Shown here piece by piece: positions 1 to 11,516 of a DNA stretch of 64,000 bases; position 1 is the first letter of the stretch, and each line of letters opens with the position of its first letter. The stretch is from positions 1,552,922 through 1,616,921 of the forward strand of contig NW_008710370.1 of NCBI RefSeq assembly GCF_000327385.1, read 5' to 3'. The stretch comes from Lottia gigantea. Taxonomy: Eukaryota > Mollusca > Gastropoda > Lottiidae. Under the pieces are notes generated by a model. It saw only the letters and a program-made list of their open reading frames with translations, was not told the DNA's origin and ran no database searches. Made by a program: the position numbers and the translations under genes.

Positions 1-77
1 GAAATTTTCATCTAGAGACTAAATAATATATTGATGTGTCAGCTATATAAATCAACTTATTGTACATGACGAGTCTA

Positions 78-605
78 CGGAAGCATATTAGGGCCATTCA
101 TTTTTTTTTTTTTTTTTTGAATTTTCAAGTTAGAATGTTGAATTTAGTATGTTGAAGTTACTAACTTGAATTTTCAAATTACAAAATTCAAGATACTAAC
201 TTGAAAATTCAAGATACTAACTTGAAAATTCATGATACTAACTTGAAAATTCAACACACTAACTTGAAAAGTCGTTTAATTTTCAAGTTACTAACTTGAA
301 TTTTCAAGTTACTAAATTCAAGATACTAACTAGAAAATTCAAGATACTAACTTGAAAATTCAAGATACTAACTTGAAAATTCAACATACTAACTTGAAAA
401 TTCAAGTTACTAAATTCAACATACTAACTTGAAAATTCAACATACTAACTTGAAAATTAAACATACTAGCTTGAAAATTAAACATACTAGCTTGAAAATT
501 CAAGTAACTAACTTGAAAATTCGAGTTGCTAACTTGAAAATTCAACATACTAACTTGAAAATTCAAAAAAAAAAAAAAAAAATGAATGGCCCTAATATGC
601 TTCCG
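78..605. mobile_element. TA-flanked foldback element (MITE) with internal minisatellite
   Basis: Terminal inverted repeats start CGGAAGCATATTAGGGCC at both ends, followed by CATTC and a T-run. Similarity between the arms continues for roughly 80 bases. The dinucleotide TA flanks both sides (76-77 and 606-607), as expected for Tc1/mariner-type target duplication. The centre is a roughly 21-bp tandem repeat built on ACTTGAAAATTCAAG followed by a variable atacta. No transposase is encoded; apparent ORFs are translations of the repeat. Confidence 0.75.
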
Positions 606-1145
606 TATGAGTCGGTACCACCTGATAATATTAATCTTATTCTTTTGTTTACTCATAATGCTAACTAAACTTAACTTTACTCAGCTAATCAAGAATCAGC
701 ATAAGTTAGACTGGCACTAATGCCAGATAAGTCTGGGTCAATCAGCAGCCAGTTTCTAATCGAATTAACCCAATTGGTTCTTCGAGAAAACGGTGCCTGT
801 TTCGCCGGATCCTATTAGAACGACAAAATAGGCACGGCGCGTTCCTGTTTCTGCAACCGTAGAGCGGACGTAGCACCGCATACCATGCACTGTATGTTTA
901 GGCCCTTTGGAACCGACATAAATGTGCTTTATAACTCATATTTTATTTAAAATAATTATCAGAGGCAGGATAACAAATAATATAACAAGATATTTTAAAG
1001 ATACTTTGAGAAAGAGTGATAAATATATATGTAGATATAAACATTGCAGATTAACCTGGTTTAGGTCTACCAGAACATCTCTAAATATAACTATATAAAA
1101 TAAATATTGCTTTTCTAGTTTATTTTTCTTTTCATGGCCATTCCC
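606..1145. other. Non-coding stretch, GC-richer in its first third
   Basis: Positions 770-910 are richer in G+C than the surroundings and hold a short inverted repeat (GTGCCTGTTT against AAATAGGCAC). No coding frame or RNA gene was recognised. Confidence 0.4.
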
Positions 1146-2349
1146 AAATACATACGGTAGGTATGGTTTTCTATTATTTTCACTCAGGAAACGTAAAACA
1201 TAGCTGCAACCTGAAAATTGAAAGTTGCTAGTCAGGAAATGTAATATACACATAACAACCTGGCTTTAAATAATTCGCCTTGAGTCATACATTCACTGTG
1301 GTTTATGATTGACCTTCTGCAAAAGAAGAATTTTCCCATTTCCCATTATCGCAAAATCCTCATATTTGACATAAAGTGGCTCAACTAGATGAGTGGGGGT
1401 CGTGGACCTCTCCTGGGAGCAAACAGGCGGGGGCGAATGGATTTAGTCCAACCAATCCCTATGGTAGTTGAGCCACTGCCAACATGAGATAACGAACTGT
1501 TATCTGTGGTTGCATGTGTATTATTGCATGATTTAATATTTACTAATAATATAATATATATGTAATTATTATAAAAGTATGGTGGGTTCTACAATGCGTC
1601 AAAATCTGCTGAGAAATGAACTGCAGGAGCCACAATTCCAACCTGTTTAAATGATAGATCATTGCCAATACCTATAACGTTAAATAATTTATTTATTGGT
1701 GGTTGAGAAGTACAAGTTACTATTACTAACCAAAGGCACTGGCGCAAAATACATACGGTAGGTATGGTTTTCTATTATTTTCACTCAGGAAACGTAAAAC
1801 ATAGCTGCAACCTGAAAATTGAAAGTTTGCTAGTCAGGAAATGTAATATACACATAACAACCTGGCTTTAAATAATTCGCCTTGAGTCATACATTCACTG
1901 TGGTTTATGATTGACCTTCTGCAAAAGAAGAATTTTCCCATTTCCCATTATCGCAAAATCCTCATATTTGACATAAAGTGGCTCAACTAGATGAGTGGGG
2001 GTCGTGGACCTCTCCTGGGAGCAAACAGGCGGGGGCGAATGGATTTAGTCCAACCAATCCCTATGGTAGTTGAGCCACTGCCAACATGAGATAACGAACT
2101 GTGATCTGTGGTTGCATGTGTATTATTGCATGATTTAATATTTACTAATAATATAATATATATGTAATTATTATAAAAGTATGGTGGGTTCTACAATGCG
2201 TCAAAATCTGCTGAGAAATGAACTGCAGGAGCCACAATTCCAACCTGTTTAAATGATAGATCATTGCCAATACCTATAACGTTAAATAATTTATTTATTG
2301 GTGGTTGAGAAGTACAAGTTACTATTACTAACCAAAGGCACTGGCGCAA
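1146..2349. repeat. 601-bp direct tandem duplication, two near-identical copies
   Basis: Copy 1 (1146-1746) and copy 2 (1747-2349) begin aaatacatacggtaggtatg and end accaaaggcactggcgcaa. Reading them side by side I see only a one-base indel and about one substitution, so the duplication is recent or is being homogenised. Each copy contains a 13-bp inverted repeat (AGTGGCTCAACTA and its complement) around a GC-rich loop. Confidence 0.9.
1376..1475 (+). other. Hairpin with Pol III A-box-like motif inside the 601-bp unit (first copy)
   Basis: The arm TGGCTCAACTAG fits the relaxed tRNA A-box pattern, and GGATTTAGTCC about 60 bases later is a weak B-box match. The 13-bp arms enclose a GC-rich loop, and the same structure recurs 601 bases downstream. 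It could be the head of a tRNA-derived element, but no cloverleaf could be drawn with confidence. Confidence 0.25.
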
Positions 2350-3746
2350 GGTTAGGGTTTTTTTCACAACTGTTGTGTTAGGTAGAAATTAGGGTGATTG
2401 AAAGTTACTATTCAATAAAAGGCACTGGCACATGGTTAAAGTATTGTTAACAATTATTGTGATGTTGCCATTTAGTAAAATAATTTGCCTTGCCGAGATG
2501 CGCCTTCTGAGCAATTGTTGACGGATTGACTTACAATATTATAGGCCTGCACAACAACGATGTGAAAGATCGTTTAAACTATAACAACCTGGCGTGGACT
2601 AGAAACAAGACTGGCTAGCACATATACTTATACATTTTTAATATAAAATAAATTATAACTTGATACAGTTACATTCTAGATCTGTAGAAAAAACATGGGA
2701 TTAAAATGGACAATTGTCATTAAATAGCCGTGTGGGTGAAAACTGTCACAGAGAAGGTTTATGGCATATATAGGGTAAACCAGGATAAAACAACAACTGT
2801 GTTAATTTCAGGTTTATTCTTAAAGTACCAAAGCTAAGACCATCATATTTTGAACCCATAATAAATTGAGCTATCAGACGCCTTCCAAAAATATACGTTG
2901 AAACACGTGGAAAAGTAGCATTGTTAACATTTTCATCGCAACTTAAAATGTGTGACTTCAATCATGAACAATAATGATCTTAAGTGTCATGCGATGACTG
3001 CAAATAATATATTTAAATACAGTGGGTTACAAAACTGTTTTGCGAAAAGTTTACGCTGAAAGTTGCGGATTAAAAGTATTTTTATGGAACTACATAATTT
3101 TTCTCTTTCTTTCCACAAGAATGTGTTCTTGTTGGTTTCGGCTTGCAAAAGGTACATATAGACCAAAACTCAGGTGAACAGAATGTAGTAACAGAATCTT
3201 TCTATTTTCTTTACTGTGCTTATAATGTAACTTTAGTCAAAAATACGCTAAACAGATGTTTAATGGGGTGAAAACTCGACACCAAACGAGAAAAAAGTTT
3301 GTGTTTTTCTAGCAATATTTCTTTCATGTGGTGTTCCAGTCATATCGAAAACTATCTTGCCAAAATGTGTATTGCGGCAATTTTTTTTTTACACGAGCCA
3401 TGTTTCATAGGGCCCTGGTGTAATATAGAATACAAATTATTGCCTTTGATATACGAAACGCTTTCAATTATTAGCTCGTTAACACACTAGAATTCACAGT
3501 ATTCAATGGATTAAATTTTGTGAAATTTTGTGTCATTACAACCCGAGGATGAACATCAAAAATTGGAGAACATTAAATTTTAATATGAGTAATAGCCCTT
3601 GTTCTTCGAAAGATTTTTTTTCATGTAGTACTAGAGGAAGGTACAATTCTGGATTGATTTTGGCGAAACTTGGTGAAATGGTTCATTATTACCCAAGGAT
3701 AAACTCTATGAGAATAGAAAAGGACAACATTTAATCAGTAATTTAG
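2350..3746. other. Non-coding AT-rich sequence
   Basis: No gene, RNA or clear repeat boundary seen. Short ORFs here lack codon bias or splice context. Confidence 0.5.
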
Positions 3747-3750
3747 TTAT

Positions 3751-4759
3751 CAGTCCTAACTTTTACTACCAAAAAAAGAGTATTCTGTACTGCCCATGGT
3801 TCAGTGACTATAATTAGTTGGTATGTCTACTGTAAACAATATGTCATCAGGTCTTTACATTGCAATAAATCTGCCCAATTAAAGTTTCAAAATAAAGTTC
3901 TGCCCTAATGTTTAACCAGTATCATATTACATACATACACATCTTTATGACCTCCCTTACAATAACTTTTCTTATTGGCCTTCATTCAATTTTTTTAGAA
4001 CCATTCTATAAACTCCTTGGTTTCTTTTGTATCTTGTTTTGAAATTATTCAATGTAAATTGGAGCATGAATAGACTTCGCCTATGGACCCCACTGAGCCC
4101 CCCCTAAGTGGGCCACAGGGGACCCATCGACCATCTATGGCGCTTCAGCAATTTAAGTCAAGAAAAGCAGCGATTTAGTTCATTTACTTACTTACCCTAT
4201 TTTAGACTGCTAATTTTATGAGCACAGATTAGAAGATTTGGATGCATTTCCTATAAGAACTTATTCATAAAAATATTACCGGGTACTGTCAAATTATGAG
4301 TAACAATCTATTTATCTGAATAAAAACGTTAGCCTCCAAACTTTTTATATGGTTTTGAAATGCGAAAACTTTGCAACTTTTTAAAAATTGCAAAATTTGA
4401 TCACATATAAACGTGTGTTTCTATAGTGATCAGATTTGTTTGTTGATATTCCTGATTGATAGGATTCTGATTTCTGAAATTTTCACGACTATCTTCTTTT
4501 CAAAGAACAGAGTTTTGCTTAAGAGAACCAAAATTTCAAAATTAATCTAGTGAAGAAGGGCTCTATACTAAATTTAGAACATGAAATGTAATACCAGGGT
4601 GCCAAGAACAGGTCAAGTCATAGTATCTTCTTAGTGAGGCATTATCAATTGGTGACAAGGTGCTATATAAATTTGTATCATATCTGTCAAAGAGTAATGA
4701 ACCATCACATTCCAGTTTTGGATGTAATGGCCGCCAAGTGGTAGTAAAAGTTAGGACTG
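3751..4759. mobile_element. 1,009-bp non-autonomous DNA element with 21-bp perfect TIRs
   Basis: The ends are exact inverted repeats of 21 bp beginning CAGTCCTAACTTTTACTACC. Both sides are flanked by TTAT (3747-3750 and 4760-4763), consistent with a TTA or TTAT target duplication as in PIF/Harbinger-like transposons. The interior has no open frame of note and includes a GC-rich hairpin around 4085-4130. The family assignment is inference from end and target size only. Confidence 0.75.
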
Positions 4760-4793
4760 TTATTGCGCTTGTTCTTCTTTCTTACATTGAAGA

Positions 4794-4950
4794 GTAAATG
4801 AACTCACGGCACAAATCACCTTGCAGACGGTAAACCGACTAAGCTATGTCACTGCCAGAAAAAAGGCTTAGAGTTAGAAGATAAGATGATTTGAACACAC
4901 GACCTAACAGACGACCATCAACCTCCCTACAAACTGAGCTATATAGGTGA
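4794..4950 (-). mobile_element. Dimeric tRNA-derived SINE-like repeat
   Basis: On the minus strand TATAGCTCAGTTTGTAGG (4943-4926) is a near-consensus tRNA A box, with TGTTCAAATCA (4897-4887) as B box. A second tRNA-like unit follows: TAGCTTAGTCGGTTTACCG (4847-4829) and TGAGTTCATTTAC (4806-4794). Two tandem tRNA-like heads indicate a dimeric SINE or a decayed tRNA pair rather than a functional tRNA gene. Confidence 0.6.
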
Positions 4951-4963
4951 AATTTTCAATATC

Positions 4964-6643
4964 CAAGATTGGACAAAAATAAAATTTCATTAGTTATTGC
5001 CCTCGTCATTTAAAAAAAAAGAATATCTTCATTGAAAAGTTCATAATTATTTTTGATTCAGTGCAGTGTTACTAAGTGACATTTTAAGGTTATTTGCCGA
5101 TTCTATTTAGATTTTCACTTTAAATGACTACGTAGCCTACATGAATGAATCATCTGCCAAGAAACGATTTGTTGTCGTTGATATACACTAAGAAAAGGAG
5201 AGGACCTTAAATGGAGCCTTGAGGTACACAATTGTGATGAATGAACATTGGTTTCCTCTTAATGCTATGATGTAAAGTTTAAACAAGAAAGCCTCAAAAT
5301 ATTAGCATCATAAAAACGTGTAAATTGACATTAGCGAGAACATACATACATATAAGTTTCATCAAAATTCTATCAAAACCTCTCTATCTATCCAATGCAT
5401 AAACCAATGTACTTATTCTATGTTTCGTCAAAATCAGATCACAATTTTAGGCCTATGGCGTTTGCGAGATAATTTTGACTTATTTAGGGTGTCTCAAGGG
5501 GAATAACTCAACTGCTCCTCTAAAAATCACAACATTATACACAAACATGCACAGTTTCATCAATATCCAATCGACACTGTAGTCTTTATTGCTATCACAA
5601 GGGCATTAACTAAAACACCTTTAACACAAATCGATATTATATTATCACCCTTCTGCTAGAATTAATCACTAGATAGATGTCATTGAGATAAGCAAACTAA
5701 ATTTCATAAAGTTGGATGACAACTGTACTATTCGTCGCTTTCAATGCAGTCAAATTTTGACTGTTCATAGAGAGACCTTTACAATCAAACACGCCCCAGA
5801 TCCCAATAAATCGAGACCCATGTACTGCAGGCTGAGCAGGTTAATTAAAGATCTCTCCACAGTTGGAAATGGAAATTAATTGCAGTAGAGTAGGACGAGA
5901 TCACAATGTAAAATATTTTCGTTGTCAACTTTTCCATCCTGTTTAATGAGTTAGTTTACTTTTATGAAAACGCCGTCAATTCTTTGGAATGTTTCTATTA
6001 TGTCCTAATAGTGAGATTGTGCTTCTGGGCACCTGTCGATTTCGTGACATAAGAATTGAAGTATTTAAATAAAAAAAAAATTAAAGTTTTACTTGAAACT
6101 TCTCATGAAAAAGATATATTCTACTTTCTTGAATAATTTTTATTTTCACGATTACTTTCAGTCGATAGTCTTCATAATTTATGTCAATAACGCCATGGGT
6201 AAAATGTCAACAAACTATCTATGTAGCGGTAACATCAAAGAATAAATGCACCTTAAATGGATATTGATCAATTTGAATGGATATGTTGGTCGTTAAATGT
6301 TTGTGCTAGCTTTAACAAAGTACCATTTTCTATTGTATTTTATTTTCAGTCGATATATCGTATAATGCGCTATAATCGCACACTGTGCCTTTGTTACATT
6401 ATTTTAAGTTCTTAATAAAATGATGGTCTAATTGCTCTTGTGCAAACAATTGTAACTTTGATGTCACCGTGATCGGCTTTGAAAAATATTGATAATCACT
6501 TAAATAATGTTGAAATAAAAATATGTTTTTTTATGTTTTAAACTTTTAAATTGCGTCGACTTTTTGTATGAAAGTATGAAAACAAAACGTTTTTTAAAAT
6601 TTACAGAAATACTAGAAACGGCCCTGATGTCTATAAATATAAA
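4964..6643. other. Non-coding sequence with a degraded SINE tail
   Basis: No gene seen. Positions about 5815-5905 resemble the central and 3' parts of the SINE family at 33,344-33,661: gtactgcaggctg, then cacagttggaaatgg, then agagtaggacg. The rest is AT-rich and unassigned. Confidence 0.45.
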
Positions 6644-7882
6644 GATAGCTTACAAGTCAAGTTTATATACAACCACTGGCAGTTTTTATTTGAAATGACA
6701 ATATTTAGCAGTAACAATCACCAATATGAAAAATTCAACCATCAGACATACACTATTTCTGGGTAAAACTGAACAATATTACAAACTTTTGTCAAAATTC
6801 GGCAAGAATCGTGCCTTTTAGTGTTAACGCAAAAACTCATATAATTTTTTTTTTTTGATTTTCAATAGGGTTCATCCATAGACAATAATAAACAATTTCG
6901 CCAAGTTTCATCATAATCCATCAAGAATTGTGCCTTCTGGAGTATTAACAAGCTAAAAATTGAACACGTTTCCGAGAACAAGGGCAATAATTCAAAATTC
7001 CATGGATGATTTCAAACACTCATTTTCTCAAAATCCGTCATGCTCAGTTCACACCGACGGCGCTTTGATGGCGCTTTAAAGCGGCGTACAAAGCGGTACC
7101 AAAGCGTAACAAAGTTCGACTAAAGCGCCAGGGTCGTTATAGATCGTTGGAAAGCTTTGAGCAAAGCTGGATATTCGGCAAGAGCGCCGAAACTGTTTAA
7201 AAATTTTGGGCGCTCTGTCACGAATTGATTAAAGCGCCGAGAGCGTATCCAAGCTTAACAAAGCAAAGCTTAGCAAAGCTTGACTCAAAGCGTAGGAAAG
7301 CTTAACAGAGCTTTATGCAAAGCAGTCTTCACGGTCTGTCACCACTTGATAAAAAGCGGCATGAAATCGGCCATTTCGAAATTTTCAAATGCGTAACAGA
7401 GCTTAACAATGCACAACAGAGCTTGATAATCGTATCAGAGCGTGATTTAAAGCGTCATAACCGCATCAAAGCTTAATAAAGCTTATCAAAGCGTGATTTA
7501 AACCGTAACAAGGCCTGATCAAATCGGGAAATAATTCGTCCCCAAAGCGTAACCAATTCGTATCAGAGCTTATCAGAGCGTAACATTACTTAGGAGATCG
7601 TGATATTTTTTGAAAAGGAAAAAAAAATGATGGCCCTTTGCTCGCCGATTTAAAGCGCGGCATTCGCCGTTGGTGTGAACTAGGCATCAAGAATTGCGCC
7701 TTCTAGATTGTTTATGAGTCCAAAACTGAACACGTTTTCAAGAACAAGGCCTTATATTTTCTGATTTTTCAGATTTTCAATAGGGTTCATCCGTTGGTAA
7801 GTACAAACACTCATGCCAAGTTTCGTCAAAATCAGCCAAGAATTGTGCCTTCTAGAGTGTTTACGAGCTAAACCTTGAAACT
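6644..7882 (+). mobile_element. Pearl/HINE-like element, degenerate, interrupted by a nested MITE
   Basis: Begins with a diverged left end (gatagcttacaagtcaag, then ccactggcag). It continues into core-A units containing tcaagaattgtgccttctag and ends without a recognisable right end. The core is split at 7041-7686 by a younger TIR element. Pearl elements are non-autonomous Helentron relatives known from bivalves. Confidence 0.6.
7041..7686. mobile_element. 646-bp TIR element rich in AAAGC motifs, nested in Pearl
   Basis: The ends are TGCTCAGTTCACACC and its near-complement GGTGTGAACTAGGCA. TCA flanks both sides (7038-7040, 7687-7689) and interrupts the Pearl phrase ccgtca/agaattg, so the insertion boundaries are well supported. 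The interior is a degenerate array of AAAGCGT and AAAGCTT motifs and is GC-richer than the flanks. No transposase. Confidence 0.75.
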
Positions 7883-8575
7883 AGTCAAAGGGTCTGTGGG
7901 TTATTATCTTGTAAAGAAAGTGACTCATTATACCTCCGTGCAATGCTTCGAATTACAGTACTCCGAAGAGTTCTTATGGATAGCCACCTTACTTATCTCG
8001 ATCCGATTAACAACAAACAATAATGCCTGATTTTAAACTGGATCTTGAAAATATATATAATTAGTCACAGTGGTCAATAAAATTGCAGAGAATTCCCACC
8101 CTTGAAGTAAAACGTCAATACAACGTTATTTACATTTCACAGTTTGATTGACAATACATAAAAATTTCGTAGCATAGTTAATATAATAATTTATCAAACC
8201 TATTGTAAGATATGATCCAAATATCTGAGATAGCCCGAATTTCTAACCTAGTTATGAGATTTTTGCCCGTAAAACTTGCTTTCGGGGATGAGAGGACGCA
8301 CATTCGTTCGATCACAAACCTCCCGACAAAACAGTCAAGGCTAATTTTTGTCGTTAGTTGATAATCAAAAGCCACCAGAACTAAAGCTTGAGACAACCTT
8401 TCCTATGGAGTGAAAGTGAAAATAACACTTTCACATACTGCTATAATATAATACTGGAACCGAAAGTAGCGATAATAGACTCGAGACTGTAGAGGTAAGG
8501 GATGGAAGTCTTCTACTCGTGAAATTTTTTGCGGTCAAGTTCATCGACAAGAGGAATAACATGCGATGGCACACT

Positions 8576-9010
8576 GTATCCGGACACATTATAGTAAATC
8601 ATTTTCCATCTGTTTTCATGTTAAGTCTCAATATTCAACCTTCTATAACTTTTTTCAGAAATCTCGTTGAAGACTTTCCAATACGTCACATGAAAACCTG
8701 CTTAGTTTCTGGACAAAAATTCAATATATTATGACCATGAAAATCTTGAACTAGCCAAACTGAAAGTAGACCACTACATTTAATCAACATCCATTTGACT
8801 GTCACTGAACAATTTTTTTTTAGAATTATCCTTCCGCATGAAAATCTCTCATCATCTCACAAAATCTGAAAGGAAATACAATTTCATACATCAAATTCCA
8901 AATCTAGAACAAAAATAAGTCAAAAAAAGGCAGAAAAACCCTAAAGGTACGGAGAAAGGGGATAGCACGGACTACAATCATTAGCATAAAGTTAATTACT
9001 GGAGTCCGTC
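8576..9010 (-). mobile_element. Diverged copy of the 456-bp MITE family (see 23533-23988)
   Basis: Read in reverse complement it parallels the intronic MITE at 23.5 kb, sharing fragments such as caaccttctataact, gaaatctcgttgaa and ccaaatctaga. The end near 9008 (ggagtccgt) corresponds to the GGACTC terminus there. Boundaries are approximate. Confidence 0.5.
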
Positions 9011-9661
9011 CTATATCCGTGGTCTTCTCAGCGGCAGGTTTATTGTGTGTTCCGTTGTGAACAGTGAATAATTATAAAAGACGTTTTAAACCAAATTAAA
9101 CGTTAACGGTCAAATAGCTCTAGGCCTGCTAAAGAGGATTTGTATTCTTCGTTATTGCATTCCTTTTCTTACGACACTACAGTATAGCACTCAATGGATA
9201 TGGAACTTTATGGTCTAAGGTCGATAACTCATAATATCTTTGAGCATGCTTTGACGTCGTTCCTCTTGCTTTATTGTTTCTAGTATTCTGCTTCTGCTTA
9301 GGAGAAGAGGTCGTCTCTCAGCTGGCTAAGGTAGCCTATAGATAGTAGGAGAAAGTGTGATGAAAAGATTAAAAATATGATGAGTAAAATATATCTAACA
9401 CATACCAGTTGTTTACTAATATATCATGTTTGAAGTAGTATTATTAACTGTTAAAAACTATAGCAGCAATCACAAATCATGCTAATGGAAATGACAGACT
9501 CTATAATACCCGAACTAGTGCTCTTGAAAATAATGACAAGAGATCAATTGCAACGAAGGAATCCCACGAAATTCATTGAGCAGATTACTCCAGGTTAGGA
9601 GTTTGAATCCACAAGCAATTTTTTAATTGAACTATTTTCCATATCAACACGAGATAAAATA
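9011..9661. other. Non-coding AT-rich sequence
   Basis: No gene or repeat boundary recognised. Confidence 0.4.
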
Positions 9662-10558
9662 GATAGGTTTCAAGACAAGGTAACATACGCCCACCACCAG
9701 CTGTCAGAAATGTTAAAGTCTTCATAAAGTGCTTTAAAAATGAATTTTGTCATAATCTTCACAGATCAAACGACATCATTTATTTTTTTTCATTTTGAAT
9801 TAAAAAACTGGAATATAATTATAAAACATAATTTTGAATTAAAAAAAATGGAATATAAGGTGAAAATACAAGATTTTAATTAAAAATTCTAGAATTATCA
9901 CCCGGGTGAAAATGCAATTTTTAATTAAAACTTCTAGAATTATCACCCGGGTAAAAATACAAGTTTTTAATTAAAATTTCTAGAATTATCAACGGGTGAA
10001 AATACAAGTTTTTGAATTCAAAATTCTTGAAGGTGATAATTCAAGAATTTTGAATTCAAAATTATTTTTTATAATTATATTCCAGTTTTTTCATTCAAAA
10101 TTGAAAAAATAAATGATGTCGTATACGAACCAACGTACTACCTTAAAATATCGTCATTTTCAAATTTAACCAAGATCTCACCAATATATACTTACATACC
10201 AAGTTTTATCAAGGTGGTTCAAAAATTGAACCTCTATTTTTCTTACATTTTAATTTGACCTTTTTTTTTTTACTAGGTCGAGGTCAATTTTTTCCTTTTT
10301 TTTTATCCTCTATCGTGTCGTCAGCCTAATTTGACACGTTTTACTCAGTCAAGGGGAATAATTAATATAATTGATTATTACTTAATTCGAACTTGACCAA
10401 GATCTCATCAATATATACATACATACCAAGTTTCATCAAGATCGGACAAAAACTGTAGTCTCTATCGTGCCTACAAAACAAAATTAACACAGGTTTACTA
10501 AGTCAAGGGCAATAACTCCAAAACTGTTCATTATTATCGTCCACGTGGGCGTATAAAA
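9662..10558 (+). mobile_element. Pearl/HINE-like element with core-B units and a nested foldback element
   Basis: Left end is diverged (gataggtttcaagacaagg, then taacatacgcccacc) and continues into cagctgtcag. Core-B units follow (accaagatctcaccaatata, tcaagggcaataactc), and the right end is cacgtgggcgtataaaa at about 10558. The element is split by a foldback insertion at 9771-10121. Confidence 0.65.
9771..10121. mobile_element. 351-bp foldback element with internal tandem repeat
   Basis: The arms begin CGACATCATTTATTTTTTT, and the complement ends at 10121. Similarity extends about 50 bases to actggaatataattata. The centre holds three units of roughly 50 bp containing tctagaattatcacccggg. 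It interrupts a Pearl copy. Target duplication is not clear. Confidence 0.6.
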
Positions 10559-11516
10559 TAATATATCCTAGGTTGCGATCCCTTAAACAGCCATTTCATA
10601 TAAACTATAAAGTATCGTGGAAAGGAAGAAACTACTTAGAAACTCGTTTAAATTTGATTATCGCCTCGACGAAAACAGATGTTAACATCAGCCTTATCGA
10701 CGTTAGTACAAAATAACTCAATGCTAAAACCTCTATATCTAATATTTAAAGAAGTTTATTCAAAATCGTATGTAAATATTTAGTCTCATCACTGACCGTC
10801 TGTAAAGCTGAATCTACCTGGATAATGAATGGTGAGCTTTATGTTGCAGAGTGAAATTTAACTTCACAATTTTGTAAATTGTCAAATCTATTTTTGTTTG
10901 GAAATACTGGTGTTTCTTCATTCATCAATGTACTGAATACTTAGCAACTCTACGCGAGACAACAAAATGTTGTAAAAAAAAATGACCAAATTTCAAGATA
11001 AAAATTTACCACGTCCAATTATATATATCCAAATTATTGCATATTGTTCCAATTTTATCTCCGTATTCCCTATGATTAAAAAAAGTAAATGCCAAATCTT
11101 AAACTCGACTCTAATTCAACTCTAATCGAGATTGTCGTACTTTCAAAAGTTGTCACTAGAGGAGTACTCGAGTCAGTGGCATTACTAGGAAGTATCTGGT
11201 GTACGAGCAAGGGCCACACAATTTTCTTGGGCGGCCACAATCCATTCTTTCACTTTGTAAAATGGTTGGAAGGGGGGTAAAGCCGGGCCAGCTTCTTTTC
11301 TGGTAGGGAGGGGGGGATCTTTATGGAACAACAATCACTGGTTAAAGTTTTACGCAACGAAAAAAAACTGCCAAACGTTGCTAAAAAAAATATACAACGT
11401 CCAAATATGTACATCCAAATGGTTGTTCTCAATACACATAACTGAAGGCCAAAAGAAACTTTACCACAAGAGTGGCTTTTAACAAAAAATATATAGAAAT
11501 TTCGAAACTATTCAAA
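10559..11516. other. Non-coding sequence
   Basis: No gene recognised. A short GC-rich patch lies near 11265-11330. Confidence 0.4.

Noticed and set aside
402-668. Two overlapping repeat-protein ORFs on opposite strands
   Set aside because: They are translations of the 21-bp minisatellite inside the foldback element and have no independent coding signal.
1146-2349. Pair of long terminal repeats
   Set aside because: The two copies touch with no internal region, and lack TG...CA ends and any gag or pol sequence. It is a plain tandem duplication.
4794-4950. Functional tRNA genes
   Set aside because: A and B boxes are present but no acceptor stem or credible anticodon arm could be paired by eye; a SINE fits better.
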